A stretch of DNA of 64,000 nucleotides, taken from positions 3,782,001 through 3,846,000 of the forward strand of contig CBDHFR010000004.1 of the NCBI GenBank assembly GCA_965262665.1, written 5' to 3'. Origin of the DNA: CBDBND01 sp965262665. GTDB taxonomy: Bacteria > Pseudomonadota > Alphaproteobacteria > Rhodospirillales > Rhodospirillaceae. This document shows, piece after piece, positions 44,362 to 53,865 of this stretch (position 1 is its first letter; every line of letters starts with the position of its first letter). Made by a program: the position numbers and the translations under genes. Below the pieces are notes generated by a model that ran no database searches, was not told where the DNA came from, and saw nothing but the letters and a program-made list of their open reading frames with translations.

Positions 44362-44410
44362 GAGGCGGGCCACCCGCCAGGGGCCAGAGAGGCGGACCAA
44401 CCGCCAGAGG
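44362..44410. repeat. Two tandem imperfect palindromes in front of the formaldehyde dehydrogenase gene
   Basis: GAGGCGGGCCACCCGCCAG at 44362-44380 and GAGGCGGACCAACCGCCAG at 44389-44407 are near-identical units spaced 27 bp, each a palindrome around GGCGG and CCGCC. They lie 36-84 bases before the ATG at 44446. They could be an operator for a formaldehyde-responsive regulator or hairpins in the leader. No regulator gene is adjacent. Confidence 0.5.
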
Positions 44411-44445
44411 ATCAAGCAAGACAGCAAAATTACAAGGGATGTGCT

Positions 44446-45555
44446 ATGGACGTGAAAGCCGCTGTGGCCTACGAGGCCGGCAAGCCGTTAGAAATCGAAA
44501 CTGTTCAGTTGGACGGCCCTAAAGCAGGGGAAGTTCTAGTAGAAATCAAGGCCACCGGCATCTGTCACACGGATGCCTTTACGTTGTCCGGGGACGACCC
44601 GGAAGGCATCTTTCCGGCTATCCTGGGCCATGAAGGGGCCGGCGTGGTGGTCGAAGTAGGCAAGGGCGTAACCTCTGTCGCTCCCGGCGATCATGTGATC
44701 CCGCTCTATACACCCGAATGCCGCGAATGTGACTTCTGCCTCCATCCCAAAACCAATCTGTGTCAGGCAGTGCGCGCCACCCAAGGGCAAGGCCTGATGC
44801 CCGACGGCACCAGTCGGTTCTCCCTCAACGGTGAACCCATTTTCCATTACATGGGTTGCTCCACTTTTGCCAATTTTTCCGTGCTGCCAGAGATCGCCGT
44901 CGCCAAAGTGCGTGACGATGCGCCGTTCGATAAGATTTGTTACATCGGTTGCGGCGTGACCACCGGCGTCGGCGCGGTGGCGTTTGATGCCAAGGTCGAA
45001 CCCGGATCAAATGTGGTTGTGTTTGGTTTGGGGGGCATAGGCCTCAATGTCATTCAGGGTGCTCGCATGGTCGGCGCCGACAAGATCATAGGCATCGACA
45101 TCAACGAAAGTAAGAAAGCCCTGGCCGAACAGTTTGGCATGACTGATTTCATCAACCCCACCAAGGTGGACAATGTGGTTGAAGCGATCATTGATCTCAC
45201 CGGGGGTGGAGCCGATTATTCCTTCGAGTGCATCGGTAATGTGAACACCATGCGCCAGGCGTTGGAGTGCTGCCACAAAGGTTGGGGCGAAAGCGTCATC
45301 ATCGGTGTTGCCGGCGCCGGACAGGAAATTTCCACTCGGCCATTCCAACTGGTGACAGGACGGGTGTGGCGCGGTACCGCTTTTGGTGGCGCCCGCGGCC
45401 GCACGGATGTTCCTAAAATTGTCGACTGGTACATGGACGGCAAGATCAACATCGATGATCTCATCACCCACACCATGCCCTTGAACGAAATCAACAACGC
45501 GTTTGACCTCATGCACGAGGGCAAGTCGATCCGATCCGTGGTGTTGTACGATTGA
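44446..45555 (+). CDS. frmA: S-(hydroxymethyl)glutathione dehydrogenase (class III alcohol dehydrogenase)
   Basis: Starting at ATG 44446 (MDVKAAVAYEAGKPLE) the protein has 369 residues, the usual length. It oxidises S-hydroxymethylglutathione, the spontaneous adduct of formaldehyde and glutathione, to S-formylglutathione with NAD. Catalytic zinc ligands are in TGICHTDAF and GHEGAG; the structural-zinc cysteines are in PECRECDFCLHPKTNLC. The NAD fold is VFGLGGIGLNVIQGA. The next enzyme, S-formylglutathione hydrolase, is encoded two genes downstream. The frame continues upstream but that stretch is the palindrome-rich leader. Confidence 0.96.
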   Translation: MDVKAAVAYEAGKPLEIETVQLDGPKAGEVLVEIKATGICHTDAFTLSGDDPEGIFPAILGHEGAGVVVEVGKGVTSVAPGDHVIPLYTPECRECDFCLHPKTNLCQAVRATQGQGLMPDGTSRFSLNGEPIFHYMGCSTFANFSVLPEIAVAKVRDDAPFDKICYIGCGVTTGVGAVAFDAKVEPGSNVVVFGLGGIGLNVIQGARMVGADKIIGIDINESKKALAEQFGMTDFINPTKVDNVVEAIIDLTGGGADYSFECIGNVNTMRQALECCHKGWGESVIIGVAGAGQEISTRPFQLVTGRVWRGTAFGGARGRTDVPKIVDWYMDGKINIDDLITHTMPLNEINNAFDLMHEGKSIRSVVLYD

Positions 45556-46067
45556 TGAGAAAGATAGTCAGCGCCGCGCTTGTCGTCGGGTTGGCCGTGG
45601 TCAGCCCCGTAAACGCGGGGGACATCGATGATCAACCCTGCACCGCACCTGAACACCGTCAGTTTGACTTTTGGATTGGTGCATGGAACGTCACCACACC
45701 CGACGGCACCCAAGCGGGTACCAATCGAATTGAATCCATTCTCGGCGGTTGTGTGCTGATGGAAAACTGGTCCGGTGCGCAAGGTGGGCGGGGTCACAGT
45801 TTCAACATGTATGACCAGCGCAACGGCACTTGGCATCAAACTTGGGTCGATGCCACCGGCTTGTTACTCAAATTGGACGGCGGATTACAAGACGGCGCTA
45901 TGGTGTTGAGCGGCTCTCTTTTGGGCTGGGATGGGATCAAGCGTCGGCACCGCATCACCTGGACGCCCAATGCCGACGGAACCGTGCGCCAGCAATGGCA
46001 GCAGAGCGAAGATGGTGAGGCATGGGAAGACGTTTTTGACGGACGTTACGCCAAGGCCGCGCCATGA
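45555..46067 (+). CDS. Small exported protein of the formaldehyde operon (DUF1579-like)
   Basis: ATG 45555 overlaps the frmA stop by one base (TGATG), so translation is coupled. The 170-residue product has a signal peptide (MRKIVSAALVVGLAVVSPVNA) shown here as a hydrophobic run of about 20, then a beta-rich domain with EHRQFDFWIGAWNVTTPDGT and GGCVLMENWSGAQGG, resembling DUF1579 or lipocalin-like proteins. Its position between frmA and fghA suggests a role in the same process, but no reaction is known. It is periplasmic if exported. Confidence 0.82.
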   Translation: MRKIVSAALVVGLAVVSPVNAGDIDDQPCTAPEHRQFDFWIGAWNVTTPDGTQAGTNRIESILGGCVLMENWSGAQGGRGHSFNMYDQRNGTWHQTWVDATGLLLKLDGGLQDGAMVLSGSLLGWDGIKRRHRITWTPNADGTVRQQWQQSEDGEAWEDVFDGRYAKAAP

Positions 46068-46076
46068 AAGCTAAAA

Positions 46077-46934
46077 ATGACCTTTGAAACCCTGTCAGAA
46101 CATGCTGCGTTTGATGGCACGGTCGGCTTCTATCGCCATGACGCGACCGAAACCAATTGCTCCATGCAATTCGCCGTGTTCGTACCACCTCAGGCCAAGG
46201 CCGGCCCGGTACCAGTGCTGACCTATCTCGCTGGTCTGACCTGCACAGAAGAAACCTTCATGATCAAAAGCGGCGCCCAACGGGTCGCGGCGGAGCTAGG
46301 GCTTATGCTGGTGGCGCCCGACACCTCGCCGCGCGGCGACGATGTTCCCAGTGACCCTGACAGTAGCTGGGACTTCGGTCACGGCGCCGGTTTTTACCTT
46401 GATGCCACCGAAGATCCCTATGCAAAACATTACCGGATGTACTCCTACATCACTAAGGAGTTGTGCCCCGTGGTGCTTGATGCCTTTCCAGCAGATCCAG
46501 AGCGGCAAGGAGTGTTCGGTCATTCCATGGGGGGGCACGGTGCACTAACCATCGCGCTTAAGAATCCGGATGTGTATCGCAGCGTTTCCGCTTTCGCTCC
46601 CATTTGCTCGCCGATGAATTGTCCCTGGGGCGACAAGGCGTTGCCCCGCTACCTTGGGCTTAAACAGGAAACTTGGCGGGATTACGATGCGGCCGAGTTG
46701 ATCCTCGGCTTGAGCAATGACGATGCCCACAGCCGCCCCGCCTTGCTCATCGACCAAGGGATGGATGATCCGTTTTTAGAATCCCAGCTGCATCCTCATC
46801 TACTCGAAAACGCCTGCTCTGAGGTGGGATTGCCGCTCACTCTCCGCAGTCATGCAGGCTATGATCACGGCTACTACTTTATTTCCACGTTCATGGAAGA
46901 CCACCTCCGTCATCATGCCGCAGCAATTGGGTGA
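46077..46934 (+). CDS. fghA: S-formylglutathione hydrolase
   Basis: The 285-residue esterase-D-type hydrolase cleaves S-formylglutathione to formate and glutathione. The nucleophile Ser is in FGHSMGGHGAL near residue 147, and the terminal His is in HAGYDHGYYF. The conserved LTYLAGLTCTEETFMIKSGA and APDTSPRGDDVP stretches are diagnostic. It completes the two-step glutathione-dependent formaldehyde pathway with frmA. The start is 9 bp after the previous stop. Confidence 0.96.
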   Translation: MTFETLSEHAAFDGTVGFYRHDATETNCSMQFAVFVPPQAKAGPVPVLTYLAGLTCTEETFMIKSGAQRVAAELGLMLVAPDTSPRGDDVPSDPDSSWDFGHGAGFYLDATEDPYAKHYRMYSYITKELCPVVLDAFPADPERQGVFGHSMGGHGALTIALKNPDVYRSVSAFAPICSPMNCPWGDKALPRYLGLKQETWRDYDAAELILGLSNDDAHSRPALLIDQGMDDPFLESQLHPHLLENACSEVGLPLTLRSHAGYDHGYYFISTFMEDHLRHHAAAIG

Positions 46935-46974
46935 CCTCGCGTGACGCATTCGTTTTGATTACAGGAAGACCGCA

Positions 46975-48240
46975 ATGACTCGAGTGTTTTATGGCTGGTA
47001 TGTTCTGCTGGCTCTGTTTGTCACCTATGCGGTGTCTAACGGCATTTCCAATTTTACCTTGCCGTTGCTGTATCCCTCGCTGATCGAAGAATTTGCTTGG
47101 AATGAGGCGGAAGTGACCCGTCCCGCGGCATTGATGTTTTTTGCCGCGGCGTTTTACTCCATTGCCGTCGGTTTTTTGATCGATCGTTTCTCCGTGCGCC
47201 TGATCATGATCACCGGAGCGGTAATCGTTATCGCCGATCTCATTGTTTACACCTTCATCTCGGAGCTATGGCATCTCACTGCGGTTCATCTCGTTTTTTC
47301 TTTCGGTCTGGCCTTGTGCGGAATGATGCCCGTGATGGTGGTGGCCAGCCGCTGGTTCTCCAAATACCGGGGCTTTGCTTTCGGCGTGCTTTTGATGGCG
47401 TCTAGCTTTGGCGGCGCGGTCTTGCCGTTGACCATTGCCGGCCCTTTACAGGTCTACGACTGGCGCATGGCGCTGTGGACGCTGATCATCATCGCTGCGA
47501 TCTTCATGGTGGCCCCCCTGATCTGGCCATTGCGTAACCAGCCGGAAGACCTCGGGCTCAAACCGGATGGGTTGAACTCAGAAGATGTACCTGAGGCGGA
47601 GAAGGAGTCTCATCAAGGCATCGCGGCAGGCGCAACCATCCGCCAGGCCATGACCATGCCTATTTTCTATTTGCTATTGGTGGCCACCGGCACCCTGTGG
47701 TTCTGCATCACCGGTATTCTGCAGCACCAATCGATCTTTCTTGGCCGCGATCAGGGTCTTGAAGGAGCCGCTCTTGCCGGTGTGTTCAGTGTCTTTTTCT
47801 GGTGTTCGATCATCGGCAAAGTCTTTTTTGGCTGGCTTGGTGATAAATTCCAGAAAGGCCGCATCATGCTGCTGGCCATCATCAATATCACCATAGGGTT
47901 GCTCATTTTACGCACGGTCGATGGATCCAATATGACGACCATCTATCTCTATGCATTGGTTTACGGCATAGGGTTCGCCGGAACCTTCACCATGGTGCAG
48001 TTAATGATCGCCGAATTGTTCGCCGGTCCCACCTATGGTCGTATTCTGGGCATCTACTTTTTCGCCGATACGCTCTCTGCTGGCGTGGGGATCAGTTTGA
48101 CGGGTGAAATTCGTGTTGCCACTGGCAGTTATATTCCGGCCATCGACCTGATGGTCGGCATGTGTTTGGTCGCGACAGTGTGTATCGTTGCCATCAACCG
48201 GATTACGACCAAACCTGCGGAGCCCGTGCCAGCCGAGTAA
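46975..48240 (+). CDS. MFS transporter, first of a tandem pair
   Basis: The 421-residue protein has twelve predicted helices in two six-helix halves. It begins MTRVFYGWYVLLALFVTYAV and has the MFS loop around FLIDRFSVR and the second-half equivalent GWLGDKFQKGR. It is closely related to the next gene (same lengths and shared VSNGISNFTLPL, IAAGAT, LWFCI and QHQSI motifs). The substrate is unknown; the family often moves monocarboxylates. AGGAAG lies upstream of the start. It follows fghA by 40 bp and may belong to that operon. Confidence 0.93.
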   Translation: MTRVFYGWYVLLALFVTYAVSNGISNFTLPLLYPSLIEEFAWNEAEVTRPAALMFFAAAFYSIAVGFLIDRFSVRLIMITGAVIVIADLIVYTFISELWHLTAVHLVFSFGLALCGMMPVMVVASRWFSKYRGFAFGVLLMASSFGGAVLPLTIAGPLQVYDWRMALWTLIIIAAIFMVAPLIWPLRNQPEDLGLKPDGLNSEDVPEAEKESHQGIAAGATIRQAMTMPIFYLLLVATGTLWFCITGILQHQSIFLGRDQGLEGAALAGVFSVFFWCSIIGKVFFGWLGDKFQKGRIMLLAIINITIGLLILRTVDGSNMTTIYLYALVYGIGFAGTFTMVQLMIAELFAGPTYGRILGIYFFADTLSAGVGISLTGEIRVATGSYIPAIDLMVGMCLVATVCIVAINRITTKPAEPVPAE

Positions 48241-48376
48241 ACCGTTACGCGTAGGGTGGCTGCCGGGTGAGGGGCCTCAGAATAGAGTATCGTTACTCCC
48301 TGCTTTTACGTATTTTTATGTCCGACGGCTCTTACCACAGCTTTTTTGCCGGTTAAACATTGGGGATCAGAACGAC

Positions 48377-49642
48377 ATGCGTATTTTTTATGGCTGGTGG
48401 GTCTTAGGCGGAGTGTTCCTGATGTATGCCGTGTCCAACGGCATTTCCAACTTCACCCTACCCTTGTTCTATCCCTCGCTGATGGAAGAATTCGGTTGGG
48501 ACCAGGCCGAGGTCACACGGCCGGCGGCAATCAAGTTTCTCTTTGCCTCGCTATACAACCTAGCCGTCGGATTTCTTTTGGACCGCTATTCGCCGCGGCC
48601 GATCATGGCCACCGGGGCGTTGATCATGGTGTTCGGCATCGTCTCGTTCCTGTTCATGACCGACCTGGTCCATTTTACCATCATCTATCTTTTGCTGGCC
48701 TTTGGCCTGTCCATGTGCGGCCTCATTCCATGCATGGTGACGACCAGTCGCTGGTTCACCAAGTACCGCGGCCGGGCGGTAGGCATTCTACTCATGGCCT
48801 CCAGCTTTGGCGGTGCCGTGTTGCCGCTGATCATCAAAGGCTCACTGGCCGAAGGTCTGTGGCGCGATGCCATCCTGACCCTTGCCATTATTGCGTTTGT
48901 TTTCATGTTTCTGCCGGTCGTGTGGCCGGTACGCACCCGGCCCGAGGATAAAGGGACCACCCCTGACGGCCTGCCTGTTGCGGCTGAAGGAAGCGATGGG
49001 CCGAACGAACCCCAAGGCATCGCAGCTGGTGCCACCGTCGCCCAAGCGGCACGCATGCCGATGTTTTACTTTTTGCTCATCTCTACCGGAATTCTGTGGT
49101 TCTGCATTTCAGGTGTGGTTCAGCACCAATCCATCTACTTGGGGAGTGACCAGGGTTTAGATGGTGGAACTTTGGCTGAGGTTTTCAGCCTGTTCTTTTG
49201 GTGTTCCATTTTCGGCAAGTTTATTTTTGGCTATCTGAGCGATCATTTTGCCAAGGTCAGCATTATGCTTTTGGCCATTCTGAATCTTGTCATTGGCCTG
49301 ATCATTTTGCGTTTCGTCGACGGCGCCGGAATAAACATGATCTATCTTTATGCCGTGGTCTACGGCATCGGTTTCTCGGGCACCTTTACTATGATCCAAT
49401 TAATGATCGCTGAGCTGTTTGCCGGACCGACCTATGGAAGCATTCTTGGAATCTTTGTGGCTTTCGATACCATCGCTTCGGCCATCGGCATTTTCCTACT
49501 TGGCGAAATCCGGGTCCGCGCGGACAGCTACATACCCGCCATCGATTTAATGCTGGCTATGGTTGCTGTTGCCCTTGTTTGTGTCTTTGCCATCAAGCGA
49601 GCGACCTACCTGAGGGAGTTACAGCTAGCCGCGGCGGAATAG
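48377..49642 (+). CDS. MFS transporter, second of a tandem pair
   Basis: The start at ATG 48377 (MRIFYGWWVLGGVFLMYAV) lines up exactly with its upstream paralogue, giving 421 residues; the longer open frame upstream runs through the spacer. It has twelve helices, with FLLDRYSPRPIM and GYLSDHFAKVS as the loop motifs. The two copies differ throughout, so the duplication is not recent. No substrate can be assigned. A hairpin lies about 50 bp after the stop. Confidence 0.92.
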   Translation: MRIFYGWWVLGGVFLMYAVSNGISNFTLPLFYPSLMEEFGWDQAEVTRPAAIKFLFASLYNLAVGFLLDRYSPRPIMATGALIMVFGIVSFLFMTDLVHFTIIYLLLAFGLSMCGLIPCMVTTSRWFTKYRGRAVGILLMASSFGGAVLPLIIKGSLAEGLWRDAILTLAIIAFVFMFLPVVWPVRTRPEDKGTTPDGLPVAAEGSDGPNEPQGIAAGATVAQAARMPMFYFLLISTGILWFCISGVVQHQSIYLGSDQGLDGGTLAEVFSLFFWCSIFGKFIFGYLSDHFAKVSIMLLAILNLVIGLIILRFVDGAGINMIYLYAVVYGIGFSGTFTMIQLMIAELFAGPTYGSILGIFVAFDTIASAIGIFLLGEIRVRADSYIPAIDLMLAMVAVALVCVFAIKRATYLRELQLAAAE

Positions 49643-49690
49643 ACCCCGACCGACCGGCTACCACTTCGCGGTCATCGATTACGGATCTCT

Positions 49691-49710
49691 GCGGCGCTGC
49701 AATGCGCCGC
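49691..49710 (+). terminator. GC-rich hairpin after the MFS pair
   Basis: GCGGCGC at 49691-49697 pairs with GCGCCGC at 49704-49710 around TGCAAT. The downstream sequence (CGCGCCGTCTAGTCTATTTAA) has no solid T-run, so it is a weak intrinsic terminator at best. It probably separates the MFS genes from the amine-oxidase pseudogene. Confidence 0.4.
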
Positions 49711-49810
49711 CGCGCCGTCTAGTCTATTTAATTTGGAATTCCGTGGCCTTGTAGGCGATGCGTGAAATGAATTGTCATTGCGTTTCAGTTATTTTAGGTG
49801 GGAACGGATT

Positions 49811-51419
49811 ATGAACATCCACCGGTTTCAGAGATTATTTCGGATATTCGTTGCGGTTAGCGTATGCGCGTTTCTAACTGTGGAATCCACTCGCGCTGCC
49901 GAACATCCTATGGATGGTCTCGCTGCTGACGAAATCGAACGCGCCATCCAAATCCTCAAAGACGATGGACTGTTACAAGAAGATGCCGCCGTCCCCATGA
50001 TGGCGTTGATCGAAATGTCAAAATCCGATGTTCTGGCTTGGCAGCCCGGCGATCCGATCCAACGCAAAGCATTCGTCAACGTCCGCCAAAATCAAACAGT
50101 CTACGAAGCGGATGTGAACTTGGATGATGAGTCGGTTTTACGATGGGAAGAAATTCCCAACGTGCAGAGCCAACAGGTGTTTGCCGATATTCTCACCGGT
50201 CAACGCGCCATGGCTGCCCATCAACCCTGGCAGGACGCCTTGGCCAAGCGGGGATACGACGATCTGGAAGCGGTATCCTGTTTTCCCGTTACGCCGGGGT
50301 ATTTCAACCTGCCTGAAGAACAGAACCGCCGGATCGGCCGGGTTTACTGCTACGACAAGACATTCGGTGACGGCGACACGTTCTCGCATCCCATCGAGGG
50401 CCTTTATGGCGTTGTCGATCTCGACAGTGGTGAGGTTATAGAAATCATCGACACGGGCGTCGTGCCCGTCAGCCGCGATGACCACGCCTATGCAGAAGAT
50501 GAGATCGACACGCGGGCAGCGTTGCGTCCGGTGCGGTAGAACAATCCGCGGGGAAGCAATATTGCCTTCGGCGGCCAAATGGTCCGGTGGCAAAACTGGT
50601 CCTTTCATTTGCGCATGGAGCGCCGTGAGGGTCTCGTCCTATCCCTGATTTCCTATCAAGACGGAGATCAGGAGCGACTTATCGTCTATCAAATGCATGC
50701 ATCGGAAATGTTCGTACCGTATATGGGCGCCAGTCCGGGTTGGCACTTCCGTACCTTTTGGACGTTGGTGAATACGGGTTCGGCGCATCGTCGACGCCTC
50801 TGGTGAACGGACTCGATTGTCCTGATAACGCTATATATCTTGAAACGGTACTCCCGGATGCTTCGGGTGAGGCAGAATCGGCAGACAATCTTTTATGTGT
50901 GTTTGAGCGCAACACAGGTCGGCCCCTTTGGCGACACGCTGCGGATCGAAACAAGATTCTCGAGAGTCGTCCTGATGTAGATCTGGCCGTGCGCACCATC
51001 CCGACCATTGGCAATTACGACTATGTCTTGGACTATGTCTTTACTCTGCATGGCAACATCCGGATCGAAGTGGGGGCGACCGGTATTGACGCGGTTAAAG
51101 GCGTCGCAACGCAACACAAAGACGATCCAACGGCTACAACAGATCTTGCTACAGGGGAATTGGTAGCGCCCGGGATGGTTGCCGTGTGGCATGACCACTT
51201 TCTGTCCTTCCGGGTCGACCTCGATGTCGATGGTACGTCCAACAGTTTAGAGACGGCCGCATTAACACCGCGAAATTTGTTGCCGGAAGAAGGACCGCGG
51301 CGCAGCCTCTACGGCTATGAGCGACGCTTTGAAACTGAGGAAGGCGGGCTAGAGCACAGCCGCAACGGACAAGTGTGGCGGGTGGTGAACGAAAACAAAC
51401 AAACGGCGTTGGGCCAGGC
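49811..51419 (+). pseudogene. Copper amine oxidase, broken by a stop, a frameshift and an insertion
   Basis: The gene begins at ATG 49811 with a signal peptide and the N-terminal domains (VSCFPVTPGYFNLPEEQNRR). TAG at 50537-50539 interrupts it in frame (after ALRPVR), yet the same frame continues with QMVRWQNWSFHLRMERREG and SEMFVPYMGASPGWHF. A one-base deletion in the TTTTGG tract near 50756-50761 then shifts to DVGEYGFGASSTPLVNG. The topaquinone site is intact (TIGNYDY), as are two copper His (WHDHF). The C-terminal part is cut off near 51419 by an IS21-family fragment. Family knowledge: the enzyme oxidises primary amines to aldehydes, ammonia and peroxide in the periplasm. Confidence 0.88.
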
Positions 51420-51941
51420 TTCCACCGCCGCCGCCGGATAGGCCACGACGAAGCATGCAGCGCTGTGGGGAAGGGTCATGACAAAGAAATGGGCTCGCAG
51501 CTTGACGCCAGCGATGATCGCATCCGACTCGCCGAAGTCCGCCTGCGCATGCCCCGGCGCATGCCCCGGCGGATGTACCAGCGGCACGAACATCTCCCGC
51601 AAACGACGGCGCCGTTCGCGGACGTAATCCTTGACGATGGTCTGGCCGCCGGTGAAGCCATGCTCATCGCGAAGGCGCTCGAATATCCGCTTTGCCGTGT
51701 GGCGCTGCTTACGGTGAACCGTGCGGTCCGCTTCCAGAATGCGGTCAATGATATCCGTGAACGGGTCCAGCTTAGGCCGCTTCGGCGGCTCGCTGCGCCG
51801 GTATCCCGGCGGCACCGAGTGCCGCAGCATCTTCTTCACTGTATCGCGCGATAGCCCAAACCGTCTTGCTGCTTCTCGCTGGCTCAGCTCTTCCACATGG
51901 CACGCCAGTCGCACGGTTAGATAAAGGTCCACCAAGTACAT
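51419..51941 (-). pseudogene. IS21-family transposase (IstA), N-terminal fragment
   Basis: From ATG 51941 (MYLVDLYLTVRLACHVEEL) the frame has the IstA helix-turn-helix SQREAARRFGLSRDTVKKML and the first DDE-domain segment with Asp in GHAQADFGESDAI. It reads to AYPAAAVEAW and is then replaced, near 51419, by copper amine oxidase sequence. The remainder of istA and istB is absent. The element therefore inserted in or next to the oxidase gene and later lost its distal part. Confidence 0.85.
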
Positions 51942-52169
51942 CCTCCCACCTTCCATCCCCAAAAGGATCGAAGGCTACAGGTGGCAGACTTCTGCGCCGC
52001 CCGCGGCCGGGACATTCCCGCCGCTCCCGTGGACTAATTTGTCACCGCCGTTCTCACGCCGAAGATCATTCCCGTAACAATGCCCCATGTCTGACTCGCA
52101 AATCGCCTCAGGATACAGAATCATGGAGTGGGACGCTTGGGAATCCCCTTCGATTCACAATTCAGTCAA

Positions 52170-52397
52170 ACCGCTCTAGCTGGCGAACAGGAAAACTTCA
52201 AAGACGGTTTTGTCATGATCTCAAGCCGATGTTCTTACGAGATCATCGATAAAGCCGCCAGAGTCGGCATTCGCGCTGTTGCAGCTTTGTCGGGTCCCAC
52301 CGCTTTCGCGTTGAGAAAAGCGGAGGAGTCAAACATGGCGCTTTATTGTCGGTCCGATGACACCTTTGTCGAGGCTATACCCGAAGGGTCCGGATAA
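52170..52397 (+). pseudogene. fdhD: FdhD (formate dehydrogenase sulfurtransferase), C-terminal remnant
   Basis: About 75 residues of the FdhD C-terminal domain survive: DGFVMISSRCSYEIIDKAAR, VGIRAVAALSGPTAFALRKA and EESNMALYCRSDDTFVEA. The N-terminal part with its catalytic cysteine motif is absent. A short ATG frame at 52087 (MSDSQIASGYRIMEWDAW) could be the displaced N-terminus but ends in TAG at 52180. Family knowledge: FdhD passes sulfur to the molybdenum cofactor of formate dehydrogenase. No formate dehydrogenase gene is in the window. Confidence 0.75.
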
Positions 52398-52451
52398 GGA
52401 TATTTGCTTGATCCAGTCTTGATGTAGCCCACATCAAACTAGCTAAAACAA

Positions 52452-52478
52452 ACCGCCGCTGACTGAGTCAACGGCGGT
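52452..52478. terminator. Bidirectional rho-independent terminator
   Basis: ACCGCCG at 52452-52458 pairs with CGGCGGT at 52472-52478, and the interior TGACTGAGTCA is itself a palindrome, making one long hairpin. A TATATTTTTT tail follows on the plus strand and TTTGTTTTAG on the minus strand. It ends the TonB-operon (minus strand, TPR gene stop at 52505) and the remnant on the plus strand. Confidence 0.8.
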
Positions 52479-52504
52479 CGTATATTTTTTCAAACGAGCG
52501 CGTT

Positions 52505-53818
52505 TTAGGAACCGGCTACCGCGATCCTTTGGTTAAGGAAACGGATCCATTTTTCTGCGTCGGATTTGGTGTTCTTGTAGCTCGCAGAACGCTGCATGGA
52601 CCGGCGTGCGGCAGTCAAACGGTTCCGCTCCAATTGGGTGATGCCGATGAGCATCCAGATCATACCCTCGTCGTTTTTGCTCAGGCCCTTCTTGTCGAGG
52701 CTCTGGCCTAATGCTTTTTCGGCGTCAGCCCACTTCTCGTCTTGTAGATAGGCCTGGCCCAAGCGGTAGGACAGTTTGCCTTCGTCCGACCGGTCAGCCG
52801 CTTCCTTAAGCGGGGGAATGGCATCGGCGAATTCACGGGAATTGAAGTAGGCGTTCGCCAGCACTTCAAGATTTTCCGAGTCGCGTTCAATTGCCTTGCT
52901 GGTAAATCCTCGGTTCATTATCTCGGCGGCCTTAATAGGCGTTTCCTGGAACATGTACATGCGCGCCATGCGCACCAATTCGGATTCTTCGGTCAAAAAT
53001 CCTTGTTTGTCGGCCATCACCAGCACGGCGAAGGATTCATTGTCCCGGCCCAGTTCGCCGTATAGGGCAGCCAATTGGAGAAAATAGGTTTTCTTGGTCG
53101 AGAACAGGTCGACCATGATTTCCAGTAGATCTGCGCCAGCGACGTAGTCTTCCAGCTCGAAGTATGCTGCCAGTAGCAATTGGTACCATTGTTCGCGGGG
53201 CTCTGGCTCCTTATCGATCGCTTCGATGACCAGTGGAATGGCAGTGCGGAACTGTTCAATCTGGAAATAGGCGTTGGCCAAAAGCACCAGCGCAGACGCA
53301 TTCACCGTTTCTGCTTCCCGGCGCCATTCTTCGAGAATGTTAATGGCATCCTGGTAGCGTTCCACGACCATGTAGAGCTGACCCAAGTTGTACTTGGTTG
53401 AAGTCACCTGGCCTTGGGGCAGGCCGATCCCTTCCATCGGATTGCTCAAGTTGATGGCGTTAACGAAAGCGGTAATGGCGCCGTTGTAATTTTCCTGCTC
53501 GGCATAGAGATAGGCGTAGGTCATCCAGACCGATGCCCGTTCGTATTCGTTGGTCTTTTCGTCGGCCAGCGCTTCGCGGAGCTGAATATCGGCGGTGGCG
53601 TAATCTTTGAGCTCAATGGCTTCTTGAGCTGCAGTCAACCGGTCGTAGGTCGGCTTCTTCATCGCCTGCACTTTGACCGTCTTCGGCTTCTCAGGTTTCT
53701 GGTCTTCCTGAGCGTAAGCCTTGCTACCGGCAAAAGTCGGCATTGTTGTGTCCACACCGCTTGCACCGAACATGACGGCAAAGCTGACGACTCCCCCTAA
53801 TACGGTCTTAAAATTCAT
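52505..53818 (-). CDS. Exported TPR protein of the TonB2-type operon
   Basis: The 437-residue protein has a signal peptide (FKTVLGGVVSFAVMFGASGV) and about eight TPR-like helical pairs, with units such as YATADIQLREALADEKTNEY and YNGAITAFVNAINLSNPMEG. In gammaproteobacterial TonB2 operons a TPR lipoprotein or periplasmic protein occupies this last position. Family knowledge: such proteins are thought to assist TonB function or receptor assembly. The stop is followed by a strong terminator, so it is the end of the operon. Confidence 0.9.
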   Translation of the reverse strand: MNFKTVLGGVVSFAVMFGASGVDTTMPTFAGSKAYAQEDQKPEKPKTVKVQAMKKPTYDRLTAAQEAIELKDYATADIQLREALADEKTNEYERASVWMTYAYLYAEQENYNGAITAFVNAINLSNPMEGIGLPQGQVTSTKYNLGQLYMVVERYQDAINILEEWRREAETVNASALVLLANAYFQIEQFRTAIPLVIEAIDKEPEPREQWYQLLLAAYFELEDYVAGADLLEIMVDLFSTKKTYFLQLAALYGELGRDNESFAVLVMADKQGFLTEESELVRMARMYMFQETPIKAAEIMNRGFTSKAIERDSENLEVLANAYFNSREFADAIPPLKEAADRSDEGKLSYRLGQAYLQDEKWADAEKALGQSLDKKGLSKNDEGMIWMLIGITQLERNRLTAARRSMQRSASYKNTKSDAEKWIRFLNQRIAVAGS

Positions 53819-53865
53819 CGGGTCTAGCCTCCTTTGGCTATGGACTGGTCGCAGTGGATAAATGC

